Assembly (NCBI GenBank): GCA_029959615.1
Contig: JASCOD010000007.1
Location: forward strand, 239,716-303,715
Direction of reading: 5' to 3'
Length of the DNA stretch: 64,000 bases
DNA from: Flavobacteriaceae bacterium PS02338
Lineage (GTDB): Bacteria; Bacteroidota; Bacteroidia; Sphingobacteriales; Sphingobacteriaceae
The stretch's first letter is position 1, and every line of letters starts with the position of its first letter. Position numbers and translations under genes: made by a program. Of this stretch, positions 53,403-62,843 are shown piece after piece. The notes below the pieces were generated by a model. The model was not told the origin of the DNA and did not search any database. It saw only the letters and a program-made list of their open reading frames with translations.

Positions 53403-55244
53403 TTAGAATCTGGAATTGTGGATCAATGGGGTAAAAGGTTTCGGCTCATATTGTGCTAACAGTTTCGATGCGTATTCATGGTATGCTCGGCCCTTACTCT
53501 TTTTACCCTTCGGAATTATTGACAAAATTTCTCTAGCCTGCTCGATTACCTTTGGAGTATCTACCATCTGGTGATATATCTTCAGCAATTGATACTTAGG
53601 TAGCAACCAGGTCGGCTGCATATCAGCCACCAGTCGATAGTTGCTGATGGCTTCTTGATGATTCCCCAAGTTAATATCACATAAAGCAATTTTGATGAAA
53701 ACATCTTTCTCACTACATAGGTTAAGTGCAATTTTGAATTTTTCCCTGGCTTGAGAGAAATTATGTCTTTTAAGATGTAGCTGACCATAGCCAATCCAAA
53801 AACTTTTATCGGCTGATGCTATTGGTAACATCGCCTCCCAACTCCCAATTTTTTTTTCTTTGGAGGATAAGAATGACGAGATCTGATGCTCTTTGAATAA
53901 AGAGTTGTAAAGATAGACCAATAATAATAACCCAGAACCCATGGTTAGGCAGAAATTGAACGCTGTTACTACATTGCTTGGCCTTTTTTGTTTTGTAGTT
54001 CGATTTGCTTCACTTATCAAGAATGCAACAAAAATTAGGAACATCAACCATACAGGAATGGCATCCTGTGTAAAATTGAACAGCCCCATAGTAATGAAGC
54101 AAATTACTCCACTTAAAGCTACAGCATAAAGCCTACTATTGGAATCATTAACATCTATTGAGTGGCGAAGCCTACGTAAACTAGGCACCAAAACCGAAAC
54201 AAGTATTCCAGCAAATAAGAGTATACCAATCACCCCACCCATAATACCCTGCTGCAAAAATTCATTATAAGCCATGTTCACATGATCTGCATTGCGTCGT
54301 TCCGAGGGACTACCATTGCCATTTTGGAAGTAATTTGCCTGGTAAAGATTATAGTGTTTTTCAAAATGGCCAAAACCATAACCAAATAGCGGTCGTTCTG
54401 CAATCATTTGAGATGAGATTTTCCAGATAAGTTTTCGTCCATCGGCCGATTCTTTCTTTACTTGGTACATTCTGGAAGCCAATGATAGCAACAACAATAA
54501 CAAAAATACTCCAGTGATTATCCCAACTGTTTTCTTAAAGAAACTCTTAATAAATTCTAAAAGACTTTGGCTATTTAGGTAGAGCGGTACGATCCCAGCA
54601 CCTACCAATCCTAGCCATGCCGTTCGACATCCAAGAGAAAAAAGTGCTATAAGAATAATTACTACAGCAACAATTATGAACTTTCTAATCCCCGGATTTA
54701 CTATACATAAAATGTAGGGGATTGAACAGCAAGCCATGGCAATAAACATTGCTGTGACGTTTGGATTTTCAAAAGTGCCGGTAACTTGGAAATGGCTGCT
54801 AAATGAACCCATAAAACCAGCCATTTGTAATAGACAAACTACAGACTCAATAAATGCGAGCAATAAGACGATGCAAACAATTGTCGAAAAATTACTTGGC
54901 GTACATATAATGGGTAGGGTAATGGCGAGAAGGCATGAAATTAATATATATCCGTGGTAAAGGTTAAAATAATCTGTAAACAATACCCCATGCAAAACGG
55001 TGTAGAATCCGTAGATCATAAATATTATTGGTGCGGGATTACCAATGAGGTTGACTTTAGTTAAAAGCTGCTTAAAAAGTGAATAGAATATAACTAGAAG
55101 AGCTAGAATATCGAAAAGATATACCCCACGGTATTCTGCCCGTACAATACCAATATCAAAGCCCATGAGGGAACCGGTAATACAGAGGCCAATAAGTAGG
55201 ATAGCGATTAAATCACTTGAAGGAGAGAGAGCCGTTAATTTCAT
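53403..55244 (-). CDS. O-antigen-ligase-like (Wzy_C) membrane protein with TPR tail
   Basis: About 613 residues from the ATG at 55244 (a GTG three codons upstream is open). Ten to twelve membrane helices fill residues 10-440. The large periplasmic loop carries FGYGFGHFEKHYNLY and DHVNMAYNEFLQQGIMGG, the His/Asn-containing signature of O-antigen ligases and polymerases. The C-terminal 150 residues form TPR-like repeats (ALCDINLGNHQEAISNYRLV). Members transfer glycans to lipid or protein; no glycosyltransferase genes are near, so it may be a protein O-glycosylation ligase. First gene of the operon. Confidence 0.82.
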   Translation of the reverse strand: MKLTALSPSSDLIAILLIGLCITGSLMGFDIGIVRAEYRGVYLFDILALLVIFYSLFKQLLTKVNLIGNPAPIIFMIYGFYTVLHGVLFTDYFNLYHGYILISCLLAITLPIICTPSNFSTIVCIVLLLAFIESVVCLLQMAGFMGSFSSHFQVTGTFENPNVTAMFIAMACCSIPYILCIVNPGIRKFIIVAVVIILIALFSLGCRTAWLGLVGAGIVPLYLNSQSLLEFIKSFFKKTVGIITGVFLLLLLLSLASRMYQVKKESADGRKLIWKISSQMIAERPLFGYGFGHFEKHYNLYQANYFQNGNGSPSERRNADHVNMAYNEFLQQGIMGGVIGILLFAGILVSVLVPSLRRLRHSIDVNDSNSRLYAVALSGVICFITMGLFNFTQDAIPVWLMFLIFVAFLISEANRTTKQKRPSNVVTAFNFCLTMGSGLLLLVYLYNSLFKEHQISSFLSSKEKKIGSWEAMLPIASADKSFWIGYGQLHLKRHNFSQAREKFKIALNLCSEKDVFIKIALCDINLGNHQEAISNYRLVADMQPTWLLPKYQLLKIYHQMVDTPKVIEQAREILSIIPKGKKSKGRAYHEYASKLLAQYEPKPFTPLIHNSRF

Positions 55245-55472
55245 TTTGTACACCGTTTAAGCTATCGTGTACCTACGTCTCCAGGACGGATTTGTAACAT
55301 GATAACTATCAGTATTATATTGGTCTTAAATGTTTATTTCACAAATATGGTTGGTATTACGAAAGAATTATATGAACATATTTTCCATTTTATATACAAT
55401 TTTATCCTTTAAGATGGTGAGATTGTCTTTTTGATTTAAGAGTGATATAGCTAGTTGCCTCTCTTTAATATT

Positions 55473-55499
55473 AAAAAAAAGACTAGAATAATCTAGTCT
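55473..55499 (-). terminator. strong rho-independent terminator
   Basis: On the minus strand AGACTAGA, 4-nt loop, TCTAGTCT followed by eight T. No intact gene ends before it on the minus strand, so it may be left from a lost gene, or insulate the operon downstream. Confidence 0.8.
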
Positions 55500-55548
55500 G
55501 GCCAGTAGCGGTGCATTTGTATTCAGAATCAAGTCGACCTGTCAAATT

Positions 55549-55794
55549 TTGAATAACCTGATCATATACTTTTCTCAAAAGATACAGCTGGAAACCGAGA
55601 AAGAAGATTACAATACAAGTGAAACTGTTGACATAAAAAATTTGGAAGCGCTTAAATATGCTGCTGAAGAGATTGGCTTAAGTATTCTAAACTATAAGAC
55701 GTGTGGCGAAGGTGCAGGGACATACAATAGATCCGGAGTCAGAAAGTGGAGAGGGAGGCACTTTGATAGTAAATTGGAGAGAATTGTGAGATAA
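55549..55794 (+). pseudogene. probable gene fragment
   Basis: An open frame of 81 codons starting at TTG, without recognisable promoter. The second half (EEIGLSILNYKTCGEGAGTY, RKWRGRHFDSK) looks protein-like, but no family is recognised. It lies in a patch of broken-looking ORFs between 55.5 and 56.1 kb. Confidence 0.35.
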
Positions 55795-55844
55795 CAATTT
55801 TGCGAGAGCTTTAACATTAATACAGAAATAGCTCAACAAATTAT

Positions 55845-56018
55845 ATGACAATCACTATGTGTGACTATCCAAACTTTAATTTACCCGGCGAATATTTGCT
55901 CGGTGCTTCAAAAGCAAAAAATGATAGACCAGAAAAAATCATTGGCTCAATATGTGCGGTAGATATGCGAAAAAGCCTAGAAGAGATTATTGGACAGTGT
56001 TTTGGCATACCTTATTGA
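55845..56018 (+). CDS. possible small protein (57 residues)
   Basis: ATG-initiated frame encoding a 57-residue soluble peptide (N-terminal MTITMCDYPNFNLPGEYLLG). It has no recognised family or clear promoter. It may be a small protein or another fragment of the decayed region; the remaining sequence up to 56191 shows nothing else. Confidence 0.3.
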   Translation: MTITMCDYPNFNLPGEYLLGASKAKNDRPEKIIGSICAVDMRKSLEEIIGQCFGIPY

Positions 56019-56191
56019 GTAACTATTTACAACCTTGAAAAAAGATACTTTTTCATACTTTTGATGCAGATAATCAGGATCTTACGGCAGTCACAGGATG
56101 GGAATTATATATTAAAGATAACATAGAAATGAAGACATAATTAAATAATATTTCAAACACCTAAAATCTACAAACATCAATCTACATTACC

Positions 56192-56599
56192 ATGAAAGCA
56201 AAAACAGTATTATATACCTTGTATATGGGTATCCTTTTCTACAGTTGCTCTAACAGCACATCAAATCATTCAACGGATTATGGCATCATTGACAAGTATA
56301 ATGGTTCCTGGGTGAATGTAAATCCCAACGATTCCGTAAGCCCCGCGATTACTTTTAAGGTCCATAAAGCGGATACGTTATTCTACAAGGGAAAGAGTGG
56401 TTCTCAAATGTATGTTAACATTGCCTTCTATCAAAAAGCTGATATTTCCATTACTCTCATGGGCACTGGACAAAGAATGAAGTATAGTCAAGAAAATGAT
56501 CAAATCGAGTATACTAATGAATATACTGTTTTAAGAAAATTAAGAAGACTCAAAGCAGGAGAAGAATTTAGGATATCCGGTAGGCAAAAACAAAAGTAG
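56192..56599 (+). CDS. small lipoprotein
   Basis: A 135-residue predicted lipoprotein with lipobox Cys19 (LFYSC) followed by Ser-Asn-Ser. The mature protein is a small beta-rich domain beginning NGSWVNVNPNDSVSPAITF, similar in style to lipocalin-like DUFs. It has its own terminator. Function unknown. Confidence 0.6.
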   Translation: MKAKTVLYTLYMGILFYSCSNSTSNHSTDYGIIDKYNGSWVNVNPNDSVSPAITFKVHKADTLFYKGKSGSQMYVNIAFYQKADISITLMGTGQRMKYSQENDQIEYTNEYTVLRKLRRLKAGEEFRISGRQKQK

Positions 56600-56624
56600 A
56601 TGTTAATTCAAACCTTATAATGTT

Positions 56625-56656
56625 AACCTGAAGGCTTATGGCCTTCAGGTTTTTTC
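56625..56656 (+). terminator. rho-independent terminator
   Basis: AACCTGAAGGC, short loop, GCCTTCAGGTT then TTTTTC; follows the small lipoprotein gene. Confidence 0.9.
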
Positions 56657-56827
56657 TTAATTATTGATCACAATGTGAAATAAATCTTTATTATCACCAC
56701 ACTTGCCAACATACTGACTTTGCAAAAAAAAAGTTTAACTGGAAAACTATATAAACTTCTCTCGCACTTCACACGCAAACTTTTAGCAATGCAATAATAG
56801 TGACTTTTAAATTGTATTATTAATATC

Positions 56828-57283
56828 ATGCCGATAACATTTATCGAATACAAAAACAATAAGGGGTTTTCAATACATGAAACATTTATGCAATTAGCAT
56901 ATTTCTACATATATATGGAATTAGAGAAACCTAATTACAAAATTTCAAACAAAGATGATTTGCTCTACTCTACCAAATTTCATATAGATGGTTATTCCAA
57001 TGGAACTATGTCCCTTGTTTGGAATAATTTAAATCAACAGGATGAGCAAATCATACAACAGATTTTACAAAATGTGAAAAGCTCTTTGGAAAATAAAGGC
57101 GCATACATTTCTGTAGCAGAATTACAAGCAATATCCACGGAAGATGAAGATTTTAAAATTCTGTATAGCAGAAATCCGTTTCCTACAGCTGAACTGATTA
57201 AAATAATAGATGCACTTATAAAAATGTTGCATGGGACTTGGAATTCTACTAATTATCGCATGGATATTAATTATCAATATTAA
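56828..57283 (+). CDS. hypothetical protein (possible immunity-type)
   Basis: A 151-residue soluble acidic protein without signal peptide. The pattern (short single-domain, acidic, solitary, next to gene fragments) is like immunity proteins left from polymorphic toxin loci, but I see no toxin and no recognised motif. Converges on the large amidase gene through a shared terminator. Confidence 0.5.
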   Translation: MPITFIEYKNNKGFSIHETFMQLAYFYIYMELEKPNYKISNKDDLLYSTKFHIDGYSNGTMSLVWNNLNQQDEQIIQQILQNVKSSLENKGAYISVAELQAISTEDEDFKILYSRNPFPTAELIKIIDALIKMLHGTWNSTNYRMDINYQY

Positions 57284-57349
57284 GCCTACGTATCTATTTC
57301 AAAATTTGATGTCGGTGAGTATTGTCAAAGTTGAATGCCATAATTAAAC

Positions 57350-57382
57350 AAAATACCGTAGGAAAACCCCTACGGTATTTTT
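57350..57382. terminator. bidirectional terminator
   Basis: AAAATACCGTAGG, short loop, CCTACGGTATTTTT; lies between the convergent genes at 56828 and 57397. Confidence 0.9.
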
Positions 57383-57396
57383 AAAAATCATTAACA

Positions 57397-60327
57397 CTAG
57401 TTTTTTATAATCTTTTTTACAAGAGGTGTATTACCGTTCAATTTTAGTAAGTAGATGCCCGAAGCTACATTGTTTAAACTGATAGCTGTTTTCGTTATTG
57501 AGCTGTCTAATGAGATTTGTTTTAATATTTTACCGTTGCTATTTATCAGCTGTATTTGATTATAAAGACCTGCCACAAACGCAACGTTAACGATATCTTG
57601 CGTTGGGTTTGGGTAAATTTCTACTTTGTTATCAGTTAAAGACACATTAACTACTCGTACTCCTAAATCTGTTATTTTACCATCAAAATCTTGTTGCTCT
57701 AATCGATAATAATTAATACCGTTAACTGGTTTTCTATCATAAAAAACATAATTACTACCGGTTGTTGTATTTCCAGCACTTACAACTTTACCAGTAACAT
57801 TAAACTGCTGCCCATCCAATGATCGGGAGATGATAAATTCTTTGTTATCAGTTTCAGAAGCGGTTTGCCATTGTAATTTAACAAACCTGGCGTTTTGCAA
57901 TGTTGCATTATAGTGAAGTAGGGTAACGGGTAAAGTTACATCAAAATAAGCCAATGCTTTTGCCATAAAAGCTGTAATTTGTGGTTGAGAGGCAGTTTCT
58001 AGTGGAAATCCCAGATAAATAATTCCGCCGGGGGTTGTGCCCGACCCAAATGTACCTTTATAGGCAATTCCGCCAAAACGTCCTGCGGTATTATAATTTA
58101 AAATTGTTATTGCGGTGCCAAAAGGGCTGATATTATCAGGAAATGCTGTTTGATAATTCTCGCCAAGATTGAATGTTACGCCCTCAAATGGACCTCCCAT
58201 TACGCCTGACACAGGTGTATCTGTGATCACGCCGTCACTAATATAATTTGCCTTCAAATAGTTATTCATAAAACTTAAATCTAATTCACCTCCCCCGGTC
58301 CGTCCTAAATTCCATGCGATTTCTGATCCTGTAATTAACAGTTTTCCACCATTATCTAAGAAAGTTTTAACTTTTGTTTTATTTGTTCCGTTAAAAATTT
58401 TGTCAGTAGTAGAATCGTCTCCAGTAAACCATAACACCATATCGTATTCACTTAATAAAATGGTTCCTGCGTCTATCATCTCGTCGGCTGCAGAATTAAT
58501 TCGCATGGTGGCATTATCTTTTAACGTATTAAAATAAATGGCAGCAAAATTGTGCGATCTTGATTTATAATTGTTAATTCGATCAAATGCGTCAACAATT
58601 AGAACTCTTGGCCCTGTGGTAGTATTTACAGTTCTACTATAAACATCACTTGGTGCGCTTTCAACATCGGGATTACTGCCATTTGTAACCACCGCAGTCA
58701 ATTTAAAATGAACAGCGGTAGTTGTAGGCACCACTAAAAATTGATTGGGGCTTAAACTGATACTTGTGGTGGTGGGGGTTAAAGTAGATTCATCAGCAGC
58801 TAAGGCCCAGCCGTTAAAATCGTCGTCTGAGGCATAATATAAGCGATATCCTTTTAATGTAGGCTCGGTATTGGCTTTCCACGCTGCATTTACTACATTA
58901 GAACCTCCTGTGCCTGTGATGTAGTATAGTGTTGGTAAGGAAACTGACGGAATGATCACACCACCGGCAATTCTGTTCAATAAATTTGTCCAACGTGCAG
59001 CAGTCAAATTTGGGCAGTCGGTACCAGTTTTAACATCATTATGACCATATATGCCACGGTCCCCATTAGTTCCTCTTCTAACTCTTGGAATGTTATTTCT
59101 ATTACAAACATCTATAGCTAGGTTTGCCGCAGCAACTAGCATGGGTTCGCTATCCCACATGGTCAAGTTAGTCGCTAAAACTTCATGTTCTGTACTTATG
59201 CCCGCACCATTCCATTGTGGCTGACCAGTTACACCTTGTGCATAAGCTCTGTCGCTTTCTCTTACTACCTGCGATATTTCGCCATCAGAATTTCGAATAC
59301 AATAATTAGCGCTTGATGATGTAGTACGTGTGCAATCACTAAACCAAGATATGGCACCAGCATAAGTTCCGGTAGCCATATAATGAACAAAGTAGTAATC
59401 GACGCCATAGCCGTTTCTCCCTGTAGCATAATTGCAAGTAGTCATTCTATTTATTGCAGTTGGATAATCGGTACCTGCTTGAATAACATTTCCAACACGC
59501 TCAGTTTTTTTTTCAGATCGGATTTTATATTCAGGAATAGTTATTGGTTTAGCGTCAATTTGAATAATTTCTCTCCAAAGCGATACTGTTTTACTTCCGT
59601 TTTTGATCACATTGTAAAAACTCGTGGCTAGCGAAGTCTTCATTTCTTCATTGCTTAAACCCGTCAAATCTCTTGTTGCCTCAAACCAATCCGCTAAATC
59701 ATCCGATGTAGGTTTGCCTTTTTGATAATAGGCTAATAGTGCAGCTGCGGCTCTAATATTAGCTTTGGCCTCATTTTTTATATCGTCAACACTTAAATTA
59801 GTCAAAGTTGCAGCAAGTGTAATTTGTTTGATGTGATCCGTTTCTATCAAACCCATCATTCCGTAAGAACCATAAAAAGACGGTCCTGTTTGTGCCCAAT
59901 TGCTTTGTACTTGAGCGGCAGCTTTCAATATGATTGCCGGTACTCGAAATTCAGCTGCTGCGTCATCGATATATTTTTCTGTTGTTGCCACAGACGGATG
60001 CGGACGATTTAAAATCTCGGCAAGGTGTTCATGGTCTTCGCCACCGTGATCATATTCAATAACTACTCCTTGGGTTTTAGCTGATTGATTTTGTTTTTCT
60101 ATCGCGGCTTTCCGGTCGCGGTCGGTATTGAAAAGAAAGTCATTCATGTCTCTTTGCAAAAACACATCACCGTTTCCATAGACGCGTTTTTTTATTGGCG
60201 AGCTTAAATTTTTATCTACCAATTTAATCAAGTCTTCGTTGGTTCTTTTGACTTGTGCAAAGGCGCTACATGACACTGCAAAAACAAAAAAAATAGTTTT
60301 TAGAATAAAAGGTAATGTTCTTCTCAT
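57397..60327 (-). CDS. T9SS-exported N-acetylmuramoyl-L-alanine amidase
   Basis: A 976-residue exported protein. After the signal peptide (ending near SAFAQ) comes a helical region with a lysozyme-like look (IILKAAAQVQSNWAQTGPSFYGSYGMMG). An Amidase_2/PGRP domain follows (about 290-450) with zinc ligands in YYFVHYMATG and GHNDVKTGTDCPNL. Next come a fibronectin-III-like region (about 460-560) and a DJ-1/ThuA-like segment (ADEMIDAGTILLSEYDMVLWF). The final 80 residues are a type A T9SS tail (VEIYPNPTQDIVNV ... LVKKIIKN). It probably digests peptidoglycan outside the cell, as a nutrient scavenger or antagonistic lysin. Confidence 0.85.
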   Translation of the reverse strand: MRRTLPFILKTIFFVFAVSCSAFAQVKRTNEDLIKLVDKNLSSPIKKRVYGNGDVFLQRDMNDFLFNTDRDRKAAIEKQNQSAKTQGVVIEYDHGGEDHEHLAEILNRPHPSVATTEKYIDDAAAEFRVPAIILKAAAQVQSNWAQTGPSFYGSYGMMGLIETDHIKQITLAATLTNLSVDDIKNEAKANIRAAAALLAYYQKGKPTSDDLADWFEATRDLTGLSNEEMKTSLATSFYNVIKNGSKTVSLWREIIQIDAKPITIPEYKIRSEKKTERVGNVIQAGTDYPTAINRMTTCNYATGRNGYGVDYYFVHYMATGTYAGAISWFSDCTRTTSSSANYCIRNSDGEISQVVRESDRAYAQGVTGQPQWNGAGISTEHEVLATNLTMWDSEPMLVAAANLAIDVCNRNNIPRVRRGTNGDRGIYGHNDVKTGTDCPNLTAARWTNLLNRIAGGVIIPSVSLPTLYYITGTGGSNVVNAAWKANTEPTLKGYRLYYASDDDFNGWALAADESTLTPTTTSISLSPNQFLVVPTTTAVHFKLTAVVTNGSNPDVESAPSDVYSRTVNTTTGPRVLIVDAFDRINNYKSRSHNFAAIYFNTLKDNATMRINSAADEMIDAGTILLSEYDMVLWFTGDDSTTDKIFNGTNKTKVKTFLDNGGKLLITGSEIAWNLGRTGGGELDLSFMNNYLKANYISDGVITDTPVSGVMGGPFEGVTFNLGENYQTAFPDNISPFGTAITILNYNTAGRFGGIAYKGTFGSGTTPGGIIYLGFPLETASQPQITAFMAKALAYFDVTLPVTLLHYNATLQNARFVKLQWQTASETDNKEFIISRSLDGQQFNVTGKVVSAGNTTTGSNYVFYDRKPVNGINYYRLEQQDFDGKITDLGVRVVNVSLTDNKVEIYPNPTQDIVNVAFVAGLYNQIQLINSNGKILKQISLDSSITKTAISLNNVASGIYLLKLNGNTPLVKKIIKN

Positions 60328-60541
60328 ATTGAATATATTTTAATGTTAAGTATTGATAGAAAAATAATGCAAAAAAGAGCACCCTTGACGTGGTAAATAA
60401 CTGTATGATAGTATAATTATAAGGATAATAAATTAGAAATGCAATTTAATGCGGTTTTATATTTTAAATAACGTAAAAAACCGCAAACAAAAATCTTTAA
60501 GAGTTATATTTTTGATCTCGCAATAACCTGTGATATTTTGA

Positions 60542-60805
60542 CATATCATCAATAAACAACCCAATGCCCAGAAAGTTGGAGGATCTGGCATATTTACGAG
60601 GTTACTAGTAGGTGCTTTGAGCGGAAGTGCAGCAAATCTAACTGGGGACGTCACTCCAGGTTCTGTCTATACGCACATCGATCAGTCCCTTGGCTCTTGG
60701 GAACAGTACCCCATCTTCAAAACAAATTTGACAAGCTTTACTACTTTGCGAAAGGTGCAGCCGCCTATCATTCTTGAAGACTTAAGAAAGCTCAATGTGC
60801 TGTGA
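60542..60805 (+). pseudogene. C-terminal fragment of a caspase-like (C14) protein
   Basis: An open frame of 87 codons without a proper start, from just after a stop. It reads AQKVGGSGIFTRLLVGALSG, then TPGSVYTHIDQSLGSWEQ, YPIFKTN and LRKVQPPI. In prokaryotic caspase-like proteins the end of the catalytic domain has a G-x-F-T-x-x-L...AL-x-G-x-A, then D-Q-x-L-G-x-W-(D/E)-Q-x-P-x-F-K pattern, which this matches from memory. The catalytic His and Cys would lie upstream and are missing, so it is a remnant. Confidence 0.5.
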
Positions 60806-60927
60806 TATTGGTTTTGAATTAAGAAAATAGTTCAAGTTTTATCCAGTATCCTCACCCTGATTCGTCCTTAAATGAAGCAGAAGCTTTAAATCGTGAATAA
60901 AGCGGTTCAAGTTTTCCCTCGTATTGC

Positions 60928-60965
60928 CCACTTCCTAAAGCCTTGCAGAAATGCAGGGCTTTTTT
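60928..60965 (+). repeat. second copy of the tRNA-Phe 3' end plus terminator
   Basis: 38 bases identical to 30581-30618: CCAC of the tRNA 3' end and the complete GAAA-loop terminator. No further tRNA sequence precedes it. Likely the outer border of an older insertion at the same tRNA. Confidence 0.8.
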
Positions 60966-61223
60966 TATTAACTTAAATTATTGTTTATCTTACTTGGCTA
61001 TTACCACCTATACCCGAGCAGATGCAAATGATGTAAACGGCCTTAAAAAAATAACACTGTCTTTTTTTCTATAAGCTTCTATGGTAGGTAGAGGTCATTG
61101 ATGTAGGTAAGCGCAATTTGAGGCGTTGCATAATTACCTAACTTCTTTAAGATATATTGCGTTAATACCTTTGTCAGATATTTCATATTTGTCTTCTGAT
61201 TTATAGTCTTAGGGTGCAGTCAG

Positions 61224-62087
61224 TTATGTAAGGCTTAAAGAGACGATACCGCATAGAATAAGTATGCTGGCGACGATCCTCCTTTTGCCATCTGTCTCAT
61301 TAAGCGCCTTTGATCCCATGAAGACTCCGATCAGTATGCTGGTTTCCCTTGCTGGGGCGATGACGGTCAGCGGTGCTAATTCAAGGGCTTGTAAGACTAG
61401 GATATAGGCAGCAGGGCTAAGTACGGCTATAGCGAAGATACTCCATTTGTGTTCACGTAATTCTCTTTTGATTTCTCTGGCTTGGCCAATTATAAAAGGA
61501 ACTAGTAATAGTATACTAAAGGCGTTTGAAGAAAAAGTAAGCTGTAATGGTGAAAGATGATAGCTCTTAATGGCAATGGCGTCATTGAGCGTATAAAGCG
61601 CAATGAATAGCCCAGTTAAGGCTCCCCAGAATACACCGGTTTGTATCTTTTTGTCTCCCTTTTTAAATTTTAGTCCCGTGATCACCAGTACGCCGGTAAG
61701 GATGAGCACCAGCCCTAATGCAATATTGTATCTAAAAGTTTCCCTAAGAACTAGGATAGCGGCGATTGATGAGAGCAGGGGACCAGAACCACGGGCAAGG
61801 GGGTAGACTACCGAAAGGTCGGCCCTGCGGTATCCTTTCTGTAGGATTAGGAAGTAAGCAATATGGAGAATGGCGCTGCTGAGGGAGAACCAGAGCATAG
61901 ACTCAGAGAATTGAAATTTTTCGTTACTAGTAATATGGTAAACCAGTAGTGGCAGGTAAATGACTGTGCTACCGATATACATCAGCCAGACGAAAGGTGC
62001 CTTTCCGTTTGCCTTTTTAGAAATCAAATTCCAAATGGCATGCAGCACGGCGGCACTTAATACCAAGAAAAGTACATGTAGTGTCAT
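61224..62087 (-). CDS. EamA-family (DMT) transporter
   Basis: About 287 residues from the ATG at 62087; an ATG 15 codons upstream (62132) is also open, but its extension is not membrane-like. Ten predicted membrane helices in two EamA repeats, with LHAIWNLISKK and the second-repeat LNDAIAIKSYHLSPLQL. The family exports metabolites such as amino acids or nucleotides; the substrate cannot be told. The first gene of ordinary chromosomal appearance after the island border. Confidence 0.88.
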   Translation of the reverse strand: MTLHVLFLVLSAAVLHAIWNLISKKANGKAPFVWLMYIGSTVIYLPLLVYHITSNEKFQFSESMLWFSLSSAILHIAYFLILQKGYRRADLSVVYPLARGSGPLLSSIAAILVLRETFRYNIALGLVLILTGVLVITGLKFKKGDKKIQTGVFWGALTGLFIALYTLNDAIAIKSYHLSPLQLTFSSNAFSILLLVPFIIGQAREIKRELREHKWSIFAIAVLSPAAYILVLQALELAPLTVIAPARETSILIGVFMGSKALNETDGKRRIVASILILCGIVSLSLT

Positions 62088-62196
62088 ATGATAGGCAAAA
62101 TAATGAAAATAGCTTACATTTGACCTGATCATGAAATGATGACAATATCATCAAAGAGAAAGACATTCTATTGCAATGTATGAATGTGCAGGTCCA

Positions 62197-62409
62197 TTAA
62201 ACCTTGAGCTTTGACAGGTCAAGGCCGAGTTCGCTGAAACCTTTTGCTCCCTTTTCGCTAATGTAGAAATCTTTTTTGCTGAGTTCGTCTTTAATGAGCC
62301 AGCCATTGGCTATAAAACTTTGAAATAGCAGTTCGCCTAATTTTCCACCTATATGTTCATAACATAGCTTCGCATGTTTTTTTTCAGTTGTTCCGTTCAA
62401 TTCCGCCAT
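62197..62409 (-). pseudogene. truncated ArsR-family regulator (C-terminal part)
   Basis: About 70 residues from the ATG at 62409 (an in-frame ATG five codons upstream is also open). The sequence KKHAKLCYEHIGGKLGELLF, then GWLIKD, then FYISEKGAKGFSELGLD corresponds to the second half of Bacteroidota ArsR regulators; the winged helix-turn-helix half is absent. It may be a remnant or a shortened protein without DNA binding. Confidence 0.6.
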
Positions 62410-62542
62410 CGTTTTTTTTTTCAAAATTAGAATTGATTTAAAAACTTAGAAATGATGGAAATCATACTGCATTGAGATCGTTATCACTTTGATATTTTTA
62501 CTCTCATTTAAGTCTTTTAATATGTTGGATCCACTGATAACA

Positions 62543-62573
62543 GATCATCCCCGATAGCTACACGGGGATGATC
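62543..62573 (-). terminator. hairpin after the truncated Ig-like gene
   Basis: GATCATCCCCG, 9-nt loop, CGGGGATGATC: 11-bp perfect stem, seven bases after the minus-strand stop at 62580. No T-run. Confidence 0.6.
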
Positions 62574-62579
62574 CTGATT

Positions 62580-62843
62580 CTAGATAGTAACTGTTTCTAG
62601 CTTTTTATTGCCAGGGGTATCCTTAGCTTCTGCGGTAACCTTGGTGCCTGCCAAATCGCTGTGTAGGGTAGTGGCGTCGTAAGTCCAGTCGATGTTGTTT
62701 GGACTTAGTGTGGCCAAGCCGCTCTCTACAAGTGTATCGGAGGCATCATGAATGCTTACCTTTACCTCTGTAACCCTAAAATTGTCTATGGCCCTTACCC
62801 TGATCTGGTCGCCGATCTGACCAGTAATCACAAATACGATCAT
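62580..62843 (-). pseudogene. 5'-truncated small Ig-like protein
   Basis: 87 codons, with recognisable sequence from about TGQIGDQIRVRAIDNFRVTE onwards to the end. Small proteins of this kind (about 110 residues, beta-sandwich, D-N-x-R-V-T-E-V pattern) are frequent in Bacteroidota. The usual N-terminal 30 residues are missing; the first few codons (MIVFV) belong to the opposite-strand beta-helix gene, so the two were joined by a rearrangement near 62.83 kb. Confidence 0.55.

Larger units (their letters stand above)
60328..61223. other. intergenic region with remnants
   Basis: About 900 bases between the amidase and the EamA gene. It contains the caspase-like fragment and the second copy of the tRNA-Phe downstream block, listed separately. 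A short open stretch near 60990-61075 on the plus strand looks protein-like but is too short to assign. Confidence 0.4.

Noticed and set aside
56828..57283. Definite immunity protein of a polymorphic toxin system
   Set aside because: No toxin gene is adjacent and no immunity family is recognised; only the size and setting suggest it.
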